A DNA stretch of 64,000 bases from Pseudomonas anguilliseptica. Its GTDB lineage: Bacteria > Pseudomonadota > Gammaproteobacteria > Pseudomonadales > Pseudomonadaceae. The stretch spans positions 668,102 to 732,101 of the forward strand of contig NZ_JAEIOI010000002.1 in NCBI RefSeq assembly GCF_021375795.1. Reading direction: 5' to 3'. The notes beneath the pieces were generated by a model. It searched no databases. It saw nothing but the letters and a program-made list of their open reading frames with translations, and was not told the DNA's origin. Shown one piece after another: positions 1 through 5,868 of this stretch (position 1 is its first letter; every line of letters starts with the position of its first letter). The position numbers were made by a program, and so were the translations under genes.

Positions 1-500
1 TCTACCTGGCGGTGGAAAAGGTCTTCGCTGGCAAGGAAAGCAAGGCCCAGCTCAAGGAGCGCACCGAAGCGGCGCTGGCCATGGTTGGCCTGAGCCACGC
101 CACCTACAAGCACCCCAATGAAATCTCCGGCGGCATGAAACAGCGTGTCGGTATCGCCCGCGCCCTGGCCATGCAGCCCAAAGTGCTGCTGATGGATGAA
201 CCCTTCGGCGCGCTGGATGCCCTGACCCGCGCGCACCTGCAGGACGAGTTGCTGCGCATTGTCGGCGAAACCCACAGCACGGTGGTGATGGTCACCCATG
301 ATGTTGACGAAGCCGTGCTGCTGTCGGATCGCATCGTGATGATGACCAACGGCCCGGCGGCGACCGTGGGCGATATCGTCAAGGTCGAGCTGGCGCGCCC
401 GCGCGATCGCCTGGCCCTGGCCAACGACCCGCACTATCACGCCTACCGCACCGCCGTGCTGGAGTTTCTCTACCAGCGTCAGCAGCGCCCGGCAGCTTAA
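1..500 (+). CDS. nrtD: Nitrate ABC transporter ATP-binding protein, NrtD-type (5' end outside window)
   Basis: Only the C-terminal part of this ATPase is inside the window; the frame is already open at base 3, reading YLAVEKVF. It powers a membrane importer by ATP hydrolysis on the cytoplasmic face. Visible motifs are the ABC signature ISGGMKQR, Walker [13 protein letters not shown] and the switch histidine in VTHDVDEA. The tail [11 protein letters not shown] followed by ARPRDR and DPHYHAYR is typical of the nitrate/cyanate/taurine group, and I favour nitrate because nasA, nirBD and a nitrate reductase follow. Walker A and the permease and binding-protein genes must lie to the left. The stop codon overlaps that of the convergent esterase gene. 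Substrate is inferred from tail motif and context. Confidence 0.8.
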   Translation, partial: YLAVEKVFAGKESKAQLKERTEAALAMVGLSHATYKHPNEISGGMKQRVGIARALAMQPKVLLMDEPFGALDALTRAHLQDELLRIVGETHSTVVMVTHDVDEAVLLSDRIVMMTNGPAATVGDIVKVELARPRDRLALANDPHYHAYRTAVLEFLYQRQQRPAA

Positions 501-1390
501 GGTTTTGCTGTGGCACCGATGCGGTTGAAGAAGGATTCAACCGCATCGGTATATGCACCAGGCTCGCCCAGTTGCCCATTGATCTCGCCATGCGAAAGCG
601 CCAGCGGTAAAACCTCGACCTGCCTCCCCATCTTTTGACCGCGTTCGGCAAAGCCTTCAGCCTGACGGCATGCCTCCTCGCGCTTGCTTGAACACACCGC
701 CAGCAGCGGCGCACCGACCGGCTGTAAACGCCAATACGGCGAAGCAATGCGCCAGTACTTGGGCTCCGCGCCAAACGCCTGGTCGTACAGGCGGTAATGT
801 TTACCACGCATGATGCTGTCGACATCAAAGGCTGCGCTGTCCAGCGCCACCGTACCGAGCCAAGGCTGCGCGGCATACCGCTTGGCAATGGCATCATCGG
901 CACTCAGCAAACTGACCAGATGCGCACCGGCCGAATGCCCCAGCAATACCACCCGCTGCGGGTCCCCTCCCCACTGCCGCGCGTGCTGCTGCACATAGCT
1001 CAGCGCCTGGGCTATGTCCTCGGCCTGCTGAATGGGCATCGCATCCGGCAGCAGGCGATAGTTCACCGAGACAAACAGATAGCCCTGAGGTAGCCAGCGC
1101 GCCAGCTTGTTCTCCACCACCCGACCCATGCGTTTGTCGCCCTTGCTCCAGGCACCGCCGTGCACCATCAGCAGAATCGGTGCTGAGTTGGCCTGCAGTG
1201 GACGGTAAACATCCAGGCGCTGACGCGCGTGCGTGACATACGGCAGATCAGCCAGCAGCTCGGCGCCGAGCTGCGCGGCGCTCCTGGCACTGCGCCGGTC
1301 ACTCAGGGCATCGCGCAGCCCCTGCGCCTGCACATCCACTACCCACAAAAGCATCAGCAGCGCGCCGCTGCTCAATCGTCCGAGTCTCAT
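497..1390 (-). CDS. Secreted alpha/beta hydrolase (esterase/lipase, HGGAW type)
   Basis: 297 residues. An exported carboxylesterase-like hydrolase with an N-terminal signal sequence (about residues 1-22, hydrophobic core ALLMLLWVV, ending VQAQ). The oxyanion-hole motif HGGAW is at 77-81 and the nucleophile elbow GHSAG at 151-155 (Ser153). A late His in ALSHGE probably completes the triad. This places it in the hormone-sensitive-lipase-like branch of alpha/beta hydrolases; the natural substrate is unknown. I start at 1390 (MRLGRL) because a purine-rich site, GAGGTCAGGT, lies just upstream. The in-frame ATG six codons earlier lacks one. Its 3' end overlaps the stop of the nitrate transporter ATPase by a few bases in convergent orientation. 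Confidence 0.8.
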   Translation of the reverse strand: MRLGRLSSGALLMLLWVVDVQAQGLRDALSDRRSARSAAQLGAELLADLPYVTHARQRLDVYRPLQANSAPILLMVHGGAWSKGDKRMGRVVENKLARWLPQGYLFVSVNYRLLPDAMPIQQAEDIAQALSYVQQHARQWGGDPQRVVLLGHSAGAHLVSLLSADDAIAKRYAAQPWLGTVALDSAAFDVDSIMRGKHYRLYDQAFGAEPKYWRIASPYWRLQPVGAPLLAVCSSKREEACRQAEGFAERGQKMGRQVEVLPLALSHGEINGQLGEPGAYTDAVESFFNRIGATAKP

Positions 1391-1525
1391 ACCTGACCTC
1401 TGCCCCATGCCATCTGGATGATTGGCAGATCATCGCCGGTTTGCCCGTGACCTGCATCAGCGTCTGCCCGGCAGATGCGAACAGGGTTAACATTCGCCAC
1501 CTTTGACTGACGACCGGATGCTGGC

Positions 1526-1975
1526 ATGGCCCGCCTGACCCTTGAATTCCCCGAAGACCAGTTCTGCTACAGCACCCACCTGACCGTGCGGGTGACCGAC
1601 ATCAATGCCGCCAATCACCTGGGCAATGACTCGATGATTTCGATGATCTCCGAAGCGCGGGCGCGCTTTCTGTTCGAGTTCGGCATCGTCGAAACCCAGG
1701 AAGATGGTACCGGGATCATCGTCACCGACCTGGCCACCACCTACCGCGCCGAAGCCCACGCCCGCGACCAGTTGCTATTCGAGGTCGGCGTGATGGATTT
1801 CAACAAGTACGGCGGTGATATCACCTTCCGCATCACCCGCCCGGCCGATGGCAGCCTGGTGGCCATGGCCAAGTCGGGCTTTGTCTTCTTCAACTACAAA
1901 CTGGGCAAGGTGGTGCCGATGCCGGCGGCCTTCAGCGCCACCTTCAGCAAGGTCAACTGGCTGGATCAGCCGTAA
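1526..1975 (+). CDS. Hotdog-fold acyl-CoA thioesterase-like protein
   Basis: 149 residues, the usual size for a single-domain hotdog thioesterase of the 4-hydroxybenzoyl-CoA/YbgC group. These enzymes hydrolyse acyl-CoA thioesters in the cytoplasm. The conserved block VRVTDINAANHLGNDSMISMISEARARFLFEFG matches the family's first helix region: the usual D..GHV.N is replaced here by D..NHLGN, so catalytic assignment is cautious. The later strand TTYRAEAHARDQLLFEVGV fits the family's second motif. No signal peptide or membrane segment. It stands alone, with about 135 bp separating it from the divergent esterase gene and no operon partner. Substrate unknown. Confidence 0.75.
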   Translation: MARLTLEFPEDQFCYSTHLTVRVTDINAANHLGNDSMISMISEARARFLFEFGIVETQEDGTGIIVTDLATTYRAEAHARDQLLFEVGVMDFNKYGGDITFRITRPADGSLVAMAKSGFVFFNYKLGKVVPMPAAFSATFSKVNWLDQP

Positions 1976-2011
1976 GGCTGATCAACAATTAACCAGCCCT
2001 CAACGTGACAG

Positions 2012-2029
2012 CTGGCACATCCTCTGCTA
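2012..2029 (+). promoter_or_regulatory. Possible sigma-54 promoter (-24/-12)
   Basis: CTGGCACATCCTCTGCTA has GG at 2014-2015, ten bases, then GC at 2026-2027, the spacing required for sigma-54. The -24 half matches TGGCAC well; the -12 half (CTGCT) is weaker. It would start RNA near 2040, about 26 bases before a 48-codon reading frame. Could be chance. Confidence 0.35.
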
Positions 2030-2065
2030 CGCCTTAGGCAGAACAACAAAAGCAGGGGAATCGCT

Positions 2066-2212
2066 ATGCCAACCACGCGCAGCCATGTCCGCCACGCCGG
2101 GCTGTTGAGCAACCTACTCGCTCTGGCCCTTCTGACCCTTCCACTTCCCACACAAGCCTTGAGTGCTGCCGCACTGGATGCCACCTGCAAAGCTGTACGC
2201 AGTCACCACTGA
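2066..2212 (+). CDS. Small open reading frame with signal-peptide-like N terminus (48 aa, doubtful)
   Basis: A 48-codon frame beginning MPTTRSHVRHAG, followed by a hydrophobic stretch (LLSNLLALALLTLPLP) and a possible signal peptidase site after TQA. The putative mature part is only about 17 residues with one Cys and ends in SHH. A good ribosome binding site (AGGGGA) lies 7-8 bases before the ATG and a possible sigma-54 promoter lies further upstream. I recognise no family. It may be a small exported peptide, or the truncated start of a decayed secreted-protein gene, since the following 200 bp has no continuing convincing frame. Treat as provisional. Confidence 0.3.
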   Translation: MPTTRSHVRHAGLLSNLLALALLTLPLPTQALSAAALDATCKAVRSHH

Positions 2213-2373
2213 TACAGCGACGGCTGACCAAGGCCTCTTGGCCTGCCTCCTCGACACCTGGTGCCGCACCGGGCACAGGCTCTGCGCCCCATTCAGGAGC
2301 ACCTCCATCACATTACGCCTCATTTTGCAGCGCACCCCACCCACAACAGCCAGGTAAACCGGCATCTGCAGCC

Positions 2374-2391
2374 TTGGCGCAGCTCTTGCTA
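2374..2391 (+). promoter_or_regulatory. Sigma-54 promoter of nasA (-24/-12)
   Basis: TTGGCGCAGCTCTTGCTA matches the sigma-54 consensus closely (TTGGCAC, five bases, TTGCW), with GG at 2376-2377 and GC at 2388-2389, ten bases apart. The expected start near 2400 falls just before the first hexaloop hairpin of the nasA leader at 2404. Sigma-54 initiation implies an activator such as NtrC; I did not find a convincing NtrC site. Confidence 0.7.
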
Positions 2392-2403
2392 AGACAACCC
2401 CAC

Positions 2404-2445
2404 AAGTAGCCAATGGCGGCTGCTTAACAAACGACAAAGACGTCG
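2404..2445 (+). promoter_or_regulatory. NasT-type (ANTAR) antitermination leader of nasA
   Basis: Two successive hairpins with six-base loops carrying A at position 1 and G at position 4, the signature recognised by ANTAR-domain antiterminators (NasR, NasT, EutV). Hairpin 1 is 2404-2425, an 8-bp stem AAGTAGCC/GGCTGCTT (one G-U pair) with loop AATGGC. Hairpin 2 is 2432-2445, stem CGAC/GTCG with loop AAAGAC. Hairpin 2 shares bases 2437-2445 with the left arm of the downstream terminator, so the two structures exclude each other. Binding of NasT when nitrate is present would favour hairpin 2 and read-through into nasA. A further hairpin at 2616-2655 (stem CGCCATG/CATGGCG plus an outer stem) lies in the remaining leader. 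Confidence 0.7.
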
Positions 2446-2493
2446 CATCCACCACGCCCAAGGGCCTTCGGTGTATGCGGCGTTTTGCGTTTT
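2437..2493 (+). terminator. Leader terminator of nasA (attenuator)
   Basis: Long stem between 2437-2453 and 2470-2486 with one mismatch (C2449/T2474) and two G-U pairs, followed by a T-rich tract (TTTTGCGTTTT). Its left arm overlaps the second ANTAR hairpin, consistent with regulated premature termination about 200 bases before the nasA start codon. Confidence 0.65.
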
Positions 2494-2690
2494 ACGCCCC
2501 AGCGTTTGGGGCTGGCACCTGCCCTGCGATCCAGGGTTGGCGCTGGTAACTCTCTCAACCCGACTGAGGCTTCGGCCCCAGGGTGGCGCACCACAAGTGC
2601 ATCACCTCCCCGGCGGGTTGCAGCCGCCATGCCCACGATCATGGCGAACTGCACCCGGCCGGGACCCTTATCTGCTGAACGAGGTTTGCG

Positions 2691-3902
2691 ATGAATACGA
2701 GTTTCTGGAAAGCCGGCCACACTCCAACGCTGTTTGCCGCCTTCCTCTATTTCGATCTGAGTTTTATGGTCTGGTACGTGCTCGGCCCGTTGGCTGTGCA
2801 GATTGCCACCGATCTCGACCTGACCGCCCAGCAACGCGGTTTGATGGTCGCCACTCCGATTCTCGCCGGTGCCGTGCTGCGTTTGCTGATGGGTTTCCTG
2901 GCTGATCGCCTATCGCCCAAGAGCGCGGGCCTGATTGGCCAGGTGATCGTCATCGTGGCGCTGTTCTGTGCCTGGCAGATCGGCATCAGCAGCTATGAAC
3001 AGGCCCTGCTGCTCGGCCTGTTCCTTGGTTTTGCCGGCGCGGCCTTTGCCGTGGCCCTGCCCCTGGCTTCGCAGTGGTATCCGCCGCAGCATCAGGGCAA
3101 GGCCATGGGCATTGCCGGTGCCGGCAACTCCGGCACTGTGCTGGCCGCCTTGTTCGCCCCCGGGCTGGCCGCGCTGTTTGGCTGGCAGAACGTCTTCGGC
3201 TGGGCGCTGATCCCACTGCTGGCGACCCTGCTGATCTTTGCCCTGCTGGCCAAGAACGCCCCCGAGCAGCCCAAGCCCAAAGCCCTGGCCGACTACCTGA
3301 AAGCCCTGGGTGACCGCGACAGCTGGTGGTTTATGTTTTTCTACAGTGTGACCTTCGGCGGCTTTATCGGCCTGGCCAGCGCCCTGCCCGGTTACTTCAA
3401 CGACCAGTACGGCCTGAACCCGGTGACTGCCGGCTACTACACCGCCGCCTGTGTCTGCGCCGGCAGCCTGATGCGCCCATTGGGCGGCGCACTGGCCGAC
3501 CGTATCGGCGGCATTCGCTCGCTGCTGATGATGTACACCCTGGCCTCGCTGAGCATCGCCGCAGTGGGCTTCAACCTGGACAGCTCGGCCGCCGCGCTGA
3601 CGCTGTTCGTCACCGCCATGCTTGGCCTTGGCGCCGGTAACGGCGCGGTGTTCCAACTGGTACCGCAGCGCTTTCGCAAGGAAATCGGCGTAATGACCGG
3701 GCTGATCGGCATGGCCGGCGGCATCGGCGGTTTTCTCCTGGCCGCCGGCCTGGGCACCATCAAGCAGCAGACCGGTGATTACCAGTTGGGCCTGTGGCTG
3801 TTCGCCAGTCTGGGTGTACTGGCCTGGTTCGGCCTGCTCAGCGTGAAAAGCCGCTGGCGCACTACCTGGGGCAGCGCGGCCGTCACGGCCGCACGGGTAT
3901 AA
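2691..3902 (+). CDS. nasA: MFS nitrate/nitrite transporter (NasA/NarK family)
   Basis: 403 residues, twelve predicted hydrophobic segments; an inner-membrane transporter that brings nitrate into the cell for assimilation. Family features include the N-terminal FDLSFMVWYVLGPLA segment, the MFS loop motif LADRLSPKSAGLIGQ after TM2, and two glycine-rich nitrate-signature-type stretches (GAGNSGTVLAALFAPGLA and GMAGGIGGFLLAAGLG). Length fits the compact assimilatory NasA rather than the fused respiratory form. Start chosen at 2691 with GAGG about 8 bases upstream. It precedes the kinase/phosphatase gene by 5 bp, so the two are probably co-transcribed. The upstream sigma-54 site and two-hairpin leader indicate control by nitrogen limitation and nitrate. 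Confidence 0.92.
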   Translation: MNTSFWKAGHTPTLFAAFLYFDLSFMVWYVLGPLAVQIATDLDLTAQQRGLMVATPILAGAVLRLLMGFLADRLSPKSAGLIGQVIVIVALFCAWQIGISSYEQALLLGLFLGFAGAAFAVALPLASQWYPPQHQGKAMGIAGAGNSGTVLAALFAPGLAALFGWQNVFGWALIPLLATLLIFALLAKNAPEQPKPKALADYLKALGDRDSWWFMFFYSVTFGGFIGLASALPGYFNDQYGLNPVTAGYYTAACVCAGSLMRPLGGALADRIGGIRSLLMMYTLASLSIAAVGFNLDSSAAALTLFVTAMLGLGAGNGAVFQLVPQRFRKEIGVMTGLIGMAGGIGGFLLAAGLGTIKQQTGDYQLGLWLFASLGVLAWFGLLSVKSRWRTTWGSAAVTAARV

Positions 3903-3907
3903 AGCCG

Positions 3908-5593
3908 ATGTCCGAGCCAACAGCGTCGGCCCTGCAGCTGAGCTTCGGCGAAGCCAGTGCCACCGGGCCACGCACTGAGAATCAGGATGCCTTGCGCATC
4001 GTGACGCCGGCCCCGGCGCTGGCGGCCAGCAAGGGCTACCTGTTCGCCCTGGCCGATGGTGTCAGCCAGTGCGCCGATGGTGGCCTGGCCGCCCGCGCCA
4101 CCTTGCAGGCGCTGGCCCTGGACTATTACTCGACCCCGGAAACCTGGGCCGTTACCCAGTCGCTGGAACGCATCCTGGTAGCACATAACCGCTGGCTGCA
4201 AGCCAATGGCGGCGGCCAGCCGCTGCTCACTACCCTCAGCGCGCTGATACTGCGCGGCAGACGCTTTACCCTCGCGCATATTGGCGATTGCCGTGCCTAC
4301 CGCTGGTTTGCCGGGCGTCTTGAACGGCTCAGTGAAGACCATGTGTGGGAACAGCCAGGCATGCAGCATGTGCTCAAACGCGCCATGGGCCTGGATCAGC
4401 ACCTGGTGATGGATTACCTCGACGGCGAACTGCGCCAGGGCGAGTGCTTTGCCCTGGTCAGCGACGGGGTCTGGGCCAGCCTCGGTGATGCCGGCATTCA
4501 GGCGATTCTGCGTGACGAGCCGGACCTCCCGGCCGCCAGCCGCGCCCTGGTCCGCGCCGCGCACCTGGCCGGCAGCCAGGACAACGCCAGCGCCCTGCTG
4601 CTGCGGGTCGAGACACTGCCGCAGAGCGATCTGGCTGACACCCTGGCGCAACTGCAGCACTGGCCCCTGCCGCCCAGGCTGCGCGAAGGTCAGGCCTTTG
4701 AAGGCTGGCAGGTCGAGCGCCTGCTGAGTGAATCGCGTCAGTCCCTGCTCTACCGCGTGCGTGACACCCAGGGCCGGCGCTGGCTGCTGAAAACCCTGCC
4801 CAGTAGCCGAGCGGATGAAACCCAGGCTGGCCCCGCGCTCCTGCTAGAAGAATGGTTTCTGCGCCGCGTGGCCGGGCGCTGCTTCGCCGAGGTGCATGCC
4901 CTGCCGCAACGTCAGCACCTGTACTACGTGCAACGTGAATACCCCGGCCAGACACTCGCCGAACACCTGCGTCTGAACGGCCCGCTCGGTCTGGCGCAAT
5001 GGCTGGATATCGCCCCACGTCTGCTCAAGGCGCTGGGCATGCTGCACCGGCGCAATATCCTGCACCGCGACATCAAACCGGAGAACCTGCTGTGGGGTGA
5101 TGATGGCGAGTTGCGCATCGTGGATTTCGGCCTGGCCTACTGCCCCGGCCTGAGCCGTGATGAAGCCAACGAGCTGCCCGGCACACCCAGCTATATCGCC
5201 CCGGAAGCTTTTACCGGGGCCGTGCCAGGGCCGCAGCAAGACCTCTACAGCGCCGGCGTAACGCTGTACCAACTGCTCACCGGGCATTACCCCTATGGGG
5301 AGATCGAAGCCTTTCAGCACCCACGCTTCGGCCAGCCCACAGCAGCCAGTCGCTACCGACCGGACCTCCCCGGCTGGCTCGATGACAACCTGGCGCGAGC
5401 GCTGAATGCCGATCCGCAGCAACGCTATGAAACAGCCGAAGAGTGGCTGCACAACCTTGAACAGGGCGAACGCCAGGCCATCAGCAGCCGCCCTCGGCCA
5501 TTGCTTGAGCGTGAGCCATTGCGCGTCTGGCGTGGCCTGGCGCTGTTTTCCCTGGTGCTGAATCTGGTGCTGCTGATCAGCCTGATGCACTGA
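3908..5593 (+). CDS. Bifunctional protein phosphatase 2C / Ser-Thr kinase, C-terminal membrane anchor
   Basis: 561 residues. The N-terminal half is a PP2C-type phosphatase: TENQDA, ALADGVSQCADGG, AHIGDCRAY and GSQDNAS carry the metal-binding aspartates. The C-terminal half is a Hanks-type kinase: likely ATP-binding lysine in RRWLLKTLP, catalytic loop HRDIKPEN near residue 386, DFG near 406, then GTPSYIAPEAF. A final hydrophobic segment (LALFSLVLNLVLLIS) should anchor it in the inner membrane with both domains in the cytoplasm. I start at ATG 3908, five bases after nasA, because homologues start at the PP2C domain. It lies between nasA and nirB, as in PAO1 (from memory), so a role in nitrate assimilation is inferred; targets are unknown. 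Confidence 0.88.
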   Translation: MSEPTASALQLSFGEASATGPRTENQDALRIVTPAPALAASKGYLFALADGVSQCADGGLAARATLQALALDYYSTPETWAVTQSLERILVAHNRWLQANGGGQPLLTTLSALILRGRRFTLAHIGDCRAYRWFAGRLERLSEDHVWEQPGMQHVLKRAMGLDQHLVMDYLDGELRQGECFALVSDGVWASLGDAGIQAILRDEPDLPAASRALVRAAHLAGSQDNASALLLRVETLPQSDLADTLAQLQHWPLPPRLREGQAFEGWQVERLLSESRQSLLYRVRDTQGRRWLLKTLPSSRADETQAGPALLLEEWFLRRVAGRCFAEVHALPQRQHLYYVQREYPGQTLAEHLRLNGPLGLAQWLDIAPRLLKALGMLHRRNILHRDIKPENLLWGDDGELRIVDFGLAYCPGLSRDEANELPGTPSYIAPEAFTGAVPGPQQDLYSAGVTLYQLLTGHYPYGEIEAFQHPRFGQPTAASRYRPDLPGWLDDNLARALNADPQQRYETAEEWLHNLEQGERQAISSRPRPLLEREPLRVWRGLALFSLVLNLVLLISLMH

Positions 5594-5701
5594 GGTAAAG
5601 CACGCACCAATCCAGCGCAAGCCGCCTTGAAAGGGTGCGTAAATCGCTAAAACCCTCAGGCAAAACCACTGCAAGGCCCAGTAAATCCATGCCCAGGCAT
5701 G

Positions 5702-5719
5702 TTGGCACAGGCCCTGCAT
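5702..5719 (+). promoter_or_regulatory. Sigma-54 promoter of the nirBD operon (-24/-12)
   Basis: TTGGCACAGGCCCTGCAT carries a perfect -24 element (TTGGCAC), ten bases between GG (5704-5705) and GC (5716-5717), and CTGCAT at -12. A start near 5729 would lie about 12 bases before the first leader hairpin, the same geometry as at nasA. Confidence 0.7.
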
Positions 5720-5740
5720 TGGCACTGACACAATTTAATA

Positions 5741-5804
5741 AAGTGCGGCCTTCAACGAAGAAGGCCGCACTTCCCGAGAGAACGGGACTTGGACAAAGGC
5801 GTCC
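5741..5804 (+). promoter_or_regulatory. NasT-type (ANTAR) leader of nirB with three hexaloop hairpins
   Basis: Three consecutive hairpins each have a six-base loop with A1 and G4. The first is 5741-5772, a perfect 13-bp stem with loop AACGAA. The second is 5772-5787, stem TCCCG/CGGGA with loop AGAGAA. The third is 5791-5804, stem GGAC/GTCC with loop AAAGGC. The third overlaps the left arm of the following terminator and closely resembles the second hairpin at nasA, so hairpins two and three probably form the functional NasT pair; the first is extra. Expected effect: nitrate-dependent read-through into nirB, nirD, the nitrate reductase and cobA. Confidence 0.72.
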
Positions 5805-5838
5805 TCGCTAGGTGACTAGCGGGACGCCTTTTTTGTTT
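5795..5838 (+). terminator. Leader terminator of nirB (attenuator)
   Basis: Stem AAAGGCGTCC plus CGCTA pairing with TAGCG plus GGACGCCTTT (one bulged T), loop GGTGAC, followed by TTTTTTGTTTTT. A strong intrinsic terminator about 30 bases before the nirB start, overlapping the third hexaloop hairpin. Confidence 0.8.
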
Positions 5839-5868
5839 TTGCGCGTTTTTAATCAGGAGATGGCCGGC

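Noticed and set aside
2213..2373. A 64-codon frame (2163-2357) overlapping the small exported-peptide frame
   Set aside because: Different phase, no ribosome binding site, no homology; probably non-coding.
2512..2528. A further sigma-54-like site, CTGGCACCTGCCCTGCG, close to nasA
   Set aside because: Spacing is right but the -12 half is poor and it lies after the leader terminator, which would bypass the hairpins. The site at 2374-2391 explains the layout better.
5594..5700. Possible NtrC sites (GCACC and GGTGC half-sites) upstream of the nirB promoter
   Set aside because: The half-sites do not have the expected five-base spacing, so I do not claim an enhancer.
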